NCBI GenBank assembly: GCA_017394925.1
Contig: JAFPWQ010000248.1
Coordinates: forward strand, 1 to 7,395
Source of the DNA: Synergistaceae bacterium
GTDB taxonomy: Bacteria > Synergistota > Synergistia > Synergistales > Aminobacteriaceae
Length of the DNA: 7,395 bases
Direction of reading: 5' to 3'
Shown: in pieces, positions 1 to 5,547 of the stretch
Position numbering within the stretch: position 1 is the stretch's first letter
Layout: each line of letters opens with the position of its first letter
Notes under the pieces: model-generated
The model's input: only the letters and a program-made list of their open reading frames with translations
Database searches by the model: none
Told to the model about the DNA's origin: nothing
Made by a program: the position numbers and the translations under genes

Positions 1-162
1 AATTATTTGCAGGCATTGTTAAAGATAAAACGTTTTGCGAATCAATTGCCTAAGACCAGACGATTCAGATTAATGGATGAACTGAACAAGACCGTAGAAA
101 GTATTGACCCGACTATCTACGGATTTGAGGAGAAGCTCGGCGAGATTGAGGCAGGTAGATAA
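1..162 (+). CDS. 3' end of an unrecognised protein (partial)
   Basis: The first reading frame is open from the window edge and encodes 53 residues before a TAA at 160-162. The fragment begins NYLQALLKIKRF and ends EKLGEIEAGR, is rich in basic residues in its first half and acidic ones near the end, and shows no membrane segment or motif that I recognise. No start lies in view, so the gene begins upstream of the window. It converges on the minus-strand glycosyltransferase, with 11 bases between the two stop codons. This position would suit a surface-polysaccharide gene cluster, but that is only inference from the neighbour. It could also be a chance open frame, although its codon choice resembles that of the neighbouring genes. 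Confidence 0.5.
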   Translation, partial: NYLQALLKIKRFANQLPKTRRFRLMDELNKTVESIDPTIYGFEEKLGEIEAGR

Positions 163-168
163 TTATCT
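157..168. repeat. 12-bp perfect palindrome between convergent stops
   Basis: AGATAATTATCT reads the same on both strands and spans the TAA stop of the plus-strand gene. It is flanked by a looser outer pair, CAGGTA at 152-157 and TACCTG at 175-180, so a longer imperfect cruciform is possible across the convergent gene ends. There is no T-run on either side, so I do not call it a terminator. At this AT content a 12-base palindrome may be chance. Confidence 0.3.
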
Positions 169-173
169 GAGAA

Positions 174-1166
174 TTACCTGAGCCCGAATATATCTCTGTG
201 CGAAAGATAATAGTCTTTCATGACTTCATTCTGAAGACCAAACGAAAGATGACCGGCTACAGCATTTTCTGAAACTATAACAGCTTTCGATTTACTCATG
301 GCAAGACAGCATATTTGAATTTCATCGTTTCCCATCCCTGTCCCCCTGAGAGGAACACGCCACATCCCCATTAAATTCCATATTTCACGCGTAAATAATA
401 TAAATCCTATGCTGAATCTTATTGGACATGCACGGTATTCAAATTCGTCAGCATGAAATCTCTCTGACATCTCATCAATTGTAGGAACATTATCACCTTC
501 ACCCCAGAAAAATTTCGCAACTTCAGGACTGGCTTCTATCATTCTGTTACGCCCACTGCAATATTTCGCTCTTTCAAATTTCTTCTCATAAACGTCAATA
601 AGCCCAAGTTTATCAAGAACTCTGACATGTGCATATGCATTTAAAGGTATAAGGGGAGCAACGAATCCAGCTTCATAAAGTCCGTCAGATTTTACTCGTT
701 CATACGTCTTCATCAGGATATCAAAGCAATGTTCAGTAACAAATATATCTTCATCGATCTTATATATGAATTCTGCTTCAGTGTGAAGATTTATTGCTAC
801 GTTCTGCGCAAGTGCCACACAGTTACGTTTTGTGCTAAGATATGACCATCCGTTTCTTGCGGCAATATCTATCAAACGTTCGTCATATTTGCCTGACGAG
901 ACAATGCAAATGTCAGCTTCCGAAGGTGCAAAACGTTTTATACGCTCAAATACATCATTCCAAAGGAATGGCTTATAGCCAGCGAGAATAACTATCAGAG
1001 TGTCCGCATTTTTTCGTCTGTCTTGAAACTTGTAACTGCACCTGGTATTTAGTGCATATCTGAGAGAGTCCTTAAAGGCTCGTAATGGATAGAGTAATCT
1101 TTTAATTGAGGCTTTGATTAATGGACAAAAAGAATCTGTCCTGAGTCCTGAGTCCTGAGTCCTGAG
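174..1166 (-). CDS. GT-A fold glycosyltransferase, 5' end out of frame behind a heptamer repeat tract
   Basis: The frame is open for 330 codons from just inside an in-frame TGA (1167-1169) to a TAA at 174-176. The part before 875 includes DTLIVILAGYKPFLWNDVFE, a typical first strand of a nucleotide-sugar transferase, so the true protein is longer than the 233 residues starting at the only standard start codon in this frame, TTG 875. The segment KIDEDIF carries a DxD-type metal/nucleotide-sugar motif (DED at 747-755). Near the C-terminus, GMGNDEIQ and AGHLSFG supply acidic and histidine residues of the kind found in GT-A active sites. There is no membrane segment, so the enzyme is probably cytoplasmic or peripheral and acts on a surface glycan; donor and acceptor cannot be read. 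No ATG, GTG or TTG lies between 1166 and 876. The likely start, ATG 1183, lies beyond a 7-bp repeat and is out of frame by one repeat unit. Alternatives are a non-standard start (for example ATT 1106), or a degraded 5' end. Confidence 0.75.
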   Translation of the reverse strand, partial: LRTQDSGLRTDSFCPLIKASIKRLLYPLRAFKDSLRYALNTRCSYKFQDRRKNADTLIVILAGYKPFLWNDVFERIKRFAPSEADICIVSSGKYDERLIDIAARNGWSYLSTKRNCVALAQNVAINLHTEAEFIYKIDEDIFVTEHCFDILMKTYERVKSDGLYEAGFVAPLIPLNAYAHVRVLDKLGLIDVYEKKFERAKYCSGRNRMIEASPEVAKFFWGEGDNVPTIDEMSERFHADEFEYRACPIRFSIGFILFTREIWNLMGMWRVPLRGTGMGNDEIQICCLAMSKSKAVIVSENAVAGHLSFGLQNEVMKDYYLSHRDIFGLR

Positions 1167-1168
1167 TC
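1138..1168 (-). repeat. Heptanucleotide tandem repeat (GACTCAG)4 plus GAC, candidate phase-variation tract
   Basis: On the plus strand the unit CTGAGTC is repeated four times without error at 1141-1168, and a further GTC at 1138-1140 extends the perfect periodicity to 31 bases. On the minus strand the unit is GACTCAG. Because 7 is not a multiple of 3, each gain or loss shifts the reading frame. Every frame of the tract reads the same seven codons (cyclic DSGLRTQ) with no stop. The tract lies between a candidate ATG with ribosome binding site and the open glycosyltransferase frame, where slipped-strand mispairing would switch translation. Short heptamers also occur as dispersed intergenic repeats in some bacteria, which is the main alternative. 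Confidence 0.85.
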
Positions 1169-1169
1169 A

Positions 1170-1197
1170 ATTATGGGAGGCATTTTGATTTTGTCAA
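1170..1197 (-). promoter_or_regulatory. Second minus-strand promoter-like element (TTGACA, 16 bp, CATAAT)
   Basis: On the minus strand a perfect -35 hexamer TTGACA (1192-1197) is followed after 16 bases by CATAAT (1170-1175), five of six to consensus. Transcription would begin near 1162, inside the heptamer tract, so repeat number would change the leader. A transcript from here would lack ATG 1183 and have no standard in-frame start for the glycosyltransferase until 875. It therefore competes with the interpretation that uses the upstream extended -10. The match may be partly accidental. Confidence 0.4.
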
Positions 1198-1204
1198 GTC
1201 CTTT
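1181..1204 (-). promoter_or_regulatory. Ribosome binding site and candidate ATG start for the glycosyltransferase leader
   Basis: AAAGGA on the minus strand (1199-1204) precedes an ATG at 1183-1181 by 15 bases. That gap is long, but leuS in the same window uses 13. From this ATG the present sequence encodes a 21-residue peptide: five residues, then the repeat-encoded DSGLRTQ pattern, then a TAA at 1120-1118. The glycosyltransferase frame lies 17 bases on from the ATG, that is +2. Five copies of the heptamer, or two, would put ATG 1183 in frame with it; at five copies the product would be 338 residues. Confidence 0.5.
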
Positions 1205-1220
1205 CTGCTGATTTTTTGAG

Positions 1221-1229
1221 ATTATATCA
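1221..1229 (-). promoter_or_regulatory. Extended -10 promoter for the minus-strand glycosyltransferase
   Basis: The minus strand reads TGATATAAT, a perfect -10 (1221-1226) with the TGn extension (1227-1229) that reduces the need for a -35 box. No good -35 is visible at the usual distance. The start of transcription would fall near 1214, leaving about 30 bases of leader before ATG 1183. It lies back to back with the leuS promoter. Confidence 0.5.
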
Positions 1230-1250
1230 CAGATTATTTTACGGCTGTTG

Positions 1251-1256
1251 TATAAT
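1251..1256 (+). promoter_or_regulatory. leuS promoter -10 box
   Basis: A perfect TATAAT lies 35 bases before the leuS start and just before its ribosome binding site. The -35 region at the expected distance is a poor match. The leader would be roughly 30 bases, too short for a T-box or other leucine-sensing riboswitch, and none is visible. Confidence 0.55.
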
Positions 1257-1270
1257 TTCGTGAAACATTA

Positions 1271-1277
1271 AAGGAGG
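1271..1277 (+). promoter_or_regulatory. leuS ribosome binding site
   Basis: AAGGAGG is a full match to the anti-Shine-Dalgarno core. It lies 13 bases before ATG 1291, slightly further than usual. It supports that start, which also gives the typical LeuRS N-terminus (MPYNFAEIESQWQSRW). Confidence 0.75.
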
Positions 1278-1290
1278 TTCAAATATATTA

Positions 1291-3783
1291 ATGCCATATA
1301 ACTTTGCTGAAATAGAATCCCAATGGCAATCACGCTGGAACTCTTCACACTGCTTTGAATCACATACGGACTCTTCAAAGGAAAAATTTTTCTGTCTTGA
1401 AATGTTCCCATATCCTTCGGGAGCTTTGCACATGGGACATATACGTAACTATTCAATCGGAGATGTCCTCGCAAGATTTTTACGCAAGACAGGAAAGAAT
1501 GTATTATACACAATCGGATTTGATTCATTCGGAATGCCCGCAGAGAATGCCGCAATAAAATTCAAGACCCGTCCGCATGACTGGACACTCTCGAACATTG
1601 CATACATGACCGAACAGTTAAAGCGCATGGGTTACAGTTACGACTGGAGACGCGAAGCAATAACATGTCTGCCCGAATATTACAGATGGAATCAATGGAT
1701 ATTCCTTCAGATGTACAAGAAGGGGATAGTCTATCAGAAGGAAGCTCCGGTGAACTGGTGCAGTACATGCGGAACAGTATTAGCGAATGAACAAGTTGTA
1801 GAAGGCGGCTGCTGGAGGTGCGGAACTCCCGTAACGAAAAAGAATCTCAAGCAGTGGTTCATAAAGATAACGGACTATGCGCAGGAATTACTTGATGATA
1901 TAGAGAAAGAATTAGACGGCTGGCCCAAACGTGTACGCATAATGCAGACTAACTGGATCGGACGTTCTGAAGGTGCAAGATTATCATTCAAGATTCCAGA
2001 ACTGAATTATGAGCTTGAAGCATTCACGACAAGATTCGATACGGTATTCGGAATCACATTCATAGCATTAGCCCCTGAACATGAACTCGTGAAACGCATG
2101 AAGGCCGCAATGACACCTGAAGATGCACAAAAACTTTCGGACTTCGTTAATCTTGTGGGTTCGCAGTCTTCAATTGAACGTTCTGATGCAGGCGCGGAAA
2201 AACTCGGCTTCAAGACTCCGTTCTATGGCATTCACCCCGTAACGGGCAAGAAGATTCCAATCTGGATAGCGAATTATATTCTCATCGACTACGGAACAGG
2301 CGCAATCATGGGTGTACCTGCACACGATCAGAGAGACTTTGATTTTTGTCGTAAATATAAAATTCCAGTTATCCCCGTGATTAGCCCTTCAGACGGAAGT
2401 ATATTAGACGGTGCGACTATGACTCATGCATTCGAGGAAGACGGCATAGTGTGCAACTCTGAACAGTTCAACGGAATGAAGACACAAGACGCAATTAAGG
2501 CCATGATTGACTGGGGCGAGAAAGAACATATCTGCAAGCGTGAAGTGAATTTCAAGTTACGCGACTGGTTAATCTCACGTCAACGATACTGGGGTACACC
2601 GATTCCGTTTGTGTATTGCGACAAGTGCGGAGTAGTTCCAGTTCCCGAAGAGCAATTGCCCGTCAGATTACCCGAAGACGTTGAAGTCAAAGAGGTCGGA
2701 CATTCACCCCTGCTTGACCTTCCCGAATTCCTGAATACTACATGCCCTCATTGCGGAGGCCCGGCAAGACGTGAAGCCGATACTATGGATACGTTCTTCT
2801 GTTCGTCATGGTACTTTGACCGTTATTGTTCACCTGGTTACGACAAAGCACCGTTCAATAAGTCCGATGTCGATTACTGGATGCCTGTTGACCAGTATAT
2901 AGGCGGAATCGAACACGCATGTTTGCACCTGATATACGCAAGATTCTTCGCAAAGTTCCTCACTGATATTGGACTCACGAAATCAAGAGAGCCTTTTACG
3001 CGTTTACTCACTCAGGGAATGGTCATCAAGGACGGAGCTAAAATGTCGAAATCACTCGGAAATACCGTAGACCCAACAGAAATGGTGAAGAAATACGGCG
3101 CGGATACAATCAGGTTGTTCATTCTGTTTGCTGCTCCGCCGAATAACGATCTCGAATGGTCTGACAGAAACGTTGAGGGTGCACATAGATTCCTGAATCG
3201 TGTGTGGCGTTACGTTGAAGATAACGCAGAAGTTCTCAAAGCACACGGAGATAAAATCATTCCGATGAATGCGACTAAAGACTCAAAACTTCGGGATTTA
3301 AAGCGCAGAATACATACTACGATTAGGGATGTTACGCATGACATTTACGATGAGAAGCAATTCAACACAGCCATTGCCAGATTAATGGAACTCGTGAACG
3401 CAATATACTCGCTCAATGATTCTGATTCGTACGCATGGAACGTTAAGCGTGAGGCCGTTGATGTATTGCTTAATTGTCTTTCACCTTTCTGTCCGCATAT
3501 CACAGAAGAGTTATGGCAGATGCTCGGACATGAGAATATGCTTTGCCTTGAAGCATGGCCATGTGCAGATGAAGAGTCGCTTGTGAAGGACAGCGTTACG
3601 GTTGTTGCTCAGATTAACGGAAAAGTACGCGGCAAGTTTGAACGTCCTGCGGGAATGGATAAATCTGAACTTGAACACAGCATAATGTCAGAGAAAATGA
3701 TTCAGGACAGACTTGTGGGTCTTGAGGTTGTGAAAGTAATTACTGTTCCTGATAAGCTCGTGAATATTGTTGTGAAGAAATAA
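1291..3783 (+). CDS. leuS: Leucyl-tRNA synthetase
   Basis: This cytoplasmic class I enzyme charges tRNA-Leu with leucine using ATP. At 830 residues it has the normal bacterial length and appears complete. The order is: FPYPSGALHMGH with the HIGH-type signature (HMGH, 47-50); a zinc-binding insertion with C157, C160, C174 and C177; NWIGRSEGA leading into the CP1 editing domain; the threonine-rich editing peptide TTRFDTVFG (246-254); GVPAHDQRDF with the conserved editing aspartate D349; a second CxxC pair set (C443/C446 and C485/C488); KMSKS (584-588) for ATP binding; an anticodon-binding helical domain; and the C-terminal domain that contacts the tRNA. The editing peptide has phenylalanine where proline is common (TTRPDT); the neighbouring T and D residues are kept, so editing is probably intact. 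It has its own promoter and terminator and appears to be transcribed alone. Confidence 0.98.
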   Translation: MPYNFAEIESQWQSRWNSSHCFESHTDSSKEKFFCLEMFPYPSGALHMGHIRNYSIGDVLARFLRKTGKNVLYTIGFDSFGMPAENAAIKFKTRPHDWTLSNIAYMTEQLKRMGYSYDWRREAITCLPEYYRWNQWIFLQMYKKGIVYQKEAPVNWCSTCGTVLANEQVVEGGCWRCGTPVTKKNLKQWFIKITDYAQELLDDIEKELDGWPKRVRIMQTNWIGRSEGARLSFKIPELNYELEAFTTRFDTVFGITFIALAPEHELVKRMKAAMTPEDAQKLSDFVNLVGSQSSIERSDAGAEKLGFKTPFYGIHPVTGKKIPIWIANYILIDYGTGAIMGVPAHDQRDFDFCRKYKIPVIPVISPSDGSILDGATMTHAFEEDGIVCNSEQFNGMKTQDAIKAMIDWGEKEHICKREVNFKLRDWLISRQRYWGTPIPFVYCDKCGVVPVPEEQLPVRLPEDVEVKEVGHSPLLDLPEFLNTTCPHCGGPARREADTMDTFFCSSWYFDRYCSPGYDKAPFNKSDVDYWMPVDQYIGGIEHACLHLIYARFFAKFLTDIGLTKSREPFTRLLTQGMVIKDGAKMSKSLGNTVDPTEMVKKYGADTIRLFILFAAPPNNDLEWSDRNVEGAHRFLNRVWRYVEDNAEVLKAHGDKIIPMNATKDSKLRDLKRRIHTTIRDVTHDIYDEKQFNTAIARLMELVNAIYSLNDSDSYAWNVKREAVDVLLNCLSPFCPHITEELWQMLGHENMLCLEAWPCADEESLVKDSVTVVAQINGKVRGKFERPAGMDKSELEHSIMSEKMIQDRLVGLEVVKVITVPDKLVNIVVKK

Positions 3784-3799
3784 AATTATCTTGTGATTG

Positions 3800-3831
3800 A
3801 ATCTCCTGCTTTAACGGGCGGGAGATTTTTT
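3800..3831 (+). terminator. Rho-independent terminator after leuS
   Basis: A 10-bp stem (AATCTCCTGC at 3800-3809 with GCGGGAGATT at 3818-3827, one G-T pair) closes an 8-base loop and runs into six T residues (3826-3831). It starts 16 bases after the leuS stop and separates leuS from the following genes. Confidence 0.9.
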
Positions 3832-3841
3832 GTTACCGGTG

Positions 3842-3847
3842 TATAAT
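3842..3847 (+). promoter_or_regulatory. -10 box upstream of the prepilin gene
   Basis: TATAAT lies 10 bases after the T-run of the leuS terminator, and 52 bases separate it from the prepilin start. The -35 position would fall inside the terminator stem and is not a good match. A ribosome binding site, AAAGGAG at 3883-3889, follows 10 bases before ATG 3900. Confidence 0.5.
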
Positions 3848-3899
3848 TGCCTAAGTCCCACACAACATTAAATGCTAAATACAAAGGAGAAGTTACAGA

Positions 3900-4577
3900 A
3901 TGATCTGTTATGATGTGAATGCGCATAATCTTAAAGCTAAGAGGATGCGCAGAGGTTTTACGCTTGTCGAACTGCTTATCGTGATTGTGGTAATTGGAAT
4001 TTTGTCGGCTATGATGATGATCTCTTCTACAGAAGCCGTTACAAGTGCAAAGGTCAATAACGTAATTGCTAACATGCGCCAGCTCAAGACGGCAGCACTT
4101 GGCTGGTATATGGATCACCTTGAATATATAGACCCCGAAGATTGTACTGTAACATATCCTGTACTCTATCATAACACAAGGAAGTACGGAGGAAGCGATA
4201 ACAGAAATATCAGCAGAGGGAGCGTTTATGAATTAGCAAGGCAAGATCCTACAGAAATAACAAGATATTTAAATAATGGCAGTTCTATTGAGATTAACAG
4301 TTACAGTAAATGGGGAGACCAAACACCTAAAGGCAGTTACGCTATCTTAGATGGAGGCGTTATATGGCCTAATACAAATGACCCTAAACAGGCTAAATGG
4401 TTCGTGGGGTATTGTGTCCCTGATGATAAAAGGATAAAGGAAAAACTTGCAGGCCGTGCAAAATCCTTAGGACTTATCAGAGGATGGAATACTACAACTA
4501 ATACAGGTGATATTTATGACGGTAAAAACAATAACGGAAAATTCGTATATATGGAGATATTAGATATGAAACCTTAA
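3900..4577 (+). CDS. Type IV prepilin / type II secretion pseudopilin-like protein
   Basis: The protein has 225 residues. A basic leader ending KRMRRG (to G19) precedes FTLVELLIVIVVIGILSAMM, the class III signal: a prepilin peptidase would cut after G19 and methylate F20. The conserved glutamate at mature position 5 is present (E24). The hydrophobic stretch 20-40 is the inner-membrane anchor and assembly helix, which continues as an amphipathic helix to about residue 70. The C-terminal globular part (about 70-225) has two cysteines, C82 and C172, that could form a disulfide, and no domain I can name. The start is supported by AAAGGAG 10 bases upstream. It could be a pilus subunit, a minor pilin for DNA uptake or a secretion pseudopilin; no assembly ATPase or peptidase gene is in the window to decide. 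It is followed 28 bases later by holA with no terminator. Confidence 0.9.
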   Translation: MICYDVNAHNLKAKRMRRGFTLVELLIVIVVIGILSAMMMISSTEAVTSAKVNNVIANMRQLKTAALGWYMDHLEYIDPEDCTVTYPVLYHNTRKYGGSDNRNISRGSVYELARQDPTEITRYLNNGSSIEINSYSKWGDQTPKGSYAILDGGVIWPNTNDPKQAKWFVGYCVPDDKRIKEKLAGRAKSLGLIRGWNTTTNTGDIYDGKNNNGKFVYMEILDMKP

Positions 4578-4605
4578 GATTGATACGCATAAAGGAAATA
4601 TAATC

Positions 4606-5517
4606 ATGCCCCACATAATAGCAATCGAGAATTCAGAATCACAAAGAAGACAGTTAAGCGAAATATTAAATTCACTCGCAAAAAAGGGATGGCCTCTCAC
4701 AGCCAGATATGAAGCTCAGAAATTCGGAACATGGCAAATGCTCTTTGAGAATGCAGTTACGCCCGGATTATTTGCACAGCGTGAAGTGATTGTGATTGAA
4801 GAGGCTGAAGACCTCAAAGAATTTCCCGTTGAACTCGCGAATATGCTTGAAGATGATAAAGCAGACTGTATTATGATTCTCGTGTTCAATGCGGACATAA
4901 AGAATCTGAAGACGATAACGAATCAAATCATGCTCATTAAACCCGAAGCACAAATCCCCCCGTGGAAGCGTAAAGCATGGTTAATCACTCTGGCAAAAGA
5001 CGAAGGATTTAAACTTTCACCAGATGCAGCACAGTTACTAGTCGACAGCATAGCCTCACAGGAAGAATTACGTTCAGAGATTCATAAACTCGCGTTGTAT
5101 TCGCATGGACGGGATATAAATATTTCGGATGTTCAGAGCCTTTCATTTGATGAAGGAGGAAGGGCTCAATTAATTTTTCTTGACGGTGTTTGTGATAATA
5201 AGCCTCATGATGTCTCGCGATCGTTAAAATATCTTCGTGATAATCCCATGATAATCACACTCACGGCCATAACCAACAGACTGAGACCTGCATTAATGCT
5301 CTCATGTTTCAGGAATTCAGACGAGGCACTGAAAGCAACAGGAGCAAAAGACTATGCAGTCAGGAAGGCAAGAGCAGCACTAAATAATTTCGGAGCAGAC
5401 GCAATCAAAAAGTTCATGGCCAAAGCAGCAAGATTATCATTGCTTGAGAAGACGAATCACTCTGAGGGCTGGCAGGGATTCGAGTTAATATTGTGGGAGT
5501 TAATGACAAAAATTTAG
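4606..5517 (+). CDS. holA: DNA polymerase III delta subunit (clamp loader)
   Basis: The delta subunit is the clamp-loader member that opens the sliding beta clamp on DNA. The 303-residue protein is a little shorter than the E. coli subunit. It follows the family pattern: an N-terminal region with a predicted strand REVIVIEEAEDL (59-70), FNADIKNLK and a following basic stretch (about 94-125), a middle helical part containing LLVDSIASQEELRSEIHKLALY (about 144-165; the usual form is a glycine- or asparagine-containing loop followed by 'L..E..KL..Y'), and a helical C-terminal collar domain. No Walker A motif is visible, as expected for delta, which does not hydrolyse ATP. AAAGGA at 4591-4596, 9 bases before the ATG, supports the start. 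It is probably co-transcribed with the prepilin gene before it. The identification rests on overall pattern, since delta is poorly conserved in sequence. Confidence 0.85.
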   Translation: MPHIIAIENSESQRRQLSEILNSLAKKGWPLTARYEAQKFGTWQMLFENAVTPGLFAQREVIVIEEAEDLKEFPVELANMLEDDKADCIMILVFNADIKNLKTITNQIMLIKPEAQIPPWKRKAWLITLAKDEGFKLSPDAAQLLVDSIASQEELRSEIHKLALYSHGRDINISDVQSLSFDEGGRAQLIFLDGVCDNKPHDVSRSLKYLRDNPMIITLTAITNRLRPALMLSCFRNSDEALKATGAKDYAVRKARAALNNFGADAIKKFMAKAARLSLLEKTNHSEGWQGFELILWELMTKI

Positions 5518-5523
5518 TATAAT
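5518..5523 (+). promoter_or_regulatory. Possible internal -10 box before the putative metalloprotease gene
   Basis: TATAAT begins one base after the last base of the holA stop codon. No convincing -35 box is seen at 16-18 bases. It could give the following gene its own transcription besides read-through from holA, but in AT-rich spacers such hexamers arise by chance. Confidence 0.35.
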
Positions 5524-5531
5524 GTGCGTAC

Positions 5532-5538
5532 AAGGAGG
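5532..5538 (+). promoter_or_regulatory. Ribosome binding site that fixes the start at ATG 5548
   Basis: AAGGAGG lies 9 bases before ATG 5548. The frame is open further upstream to a GTG at 5524, but that codon would place this ribosome binding site inside the coding region, so ATG 5548 is preferred. Confidence 0.85.
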
Positions 5539-5547
5539 TGTATTAGT

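Noticed and set aside
174..875. Glycosyltransferase gene model starting at TTG 875 (233 residues)
   Set aside because: The frame is open and clearly coding upstream of it, including the first strand of the fold, and no ribosome binding site stands before this TTG. I treat it as the C-terminal two thirds of a longer gene.
1138..1168. Heptamer tract as a CRISPR array or hairpin element
   Set aside because: The units are contiguous with no spacers and the unit is not self-complementary over a useful length. It is a simple tandem repeat.
1198..1290. Leader before leuS as a possible T-box
   Set aside because: Only about 30 bases lie between the -10 box and the start codon, with no specifier stem, T-box sequence or terminator hairpin.
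3786..4172. Minus-strand open frame of 128 codons over the prepilin start
   Set aside because: It lies opposite the prepilin's conserved N-terminus, its end runs through the leuS terminator and promoter region, and the translation shows no recognisable features.
4599..4604. TATAAT immediately before holA
   Set aside because: It ends one base before the ATG, so a transcript from it would begin inside the coding region; it is part of the ribosome-binding-site spacer.
5524..5547. Upstream GTG start for the metalloprotease gene
   Set aside because: It would put the AAGGAGG ribosome binding site inside the coding sequence. ATG 5548, 9 bases after that site, is better.
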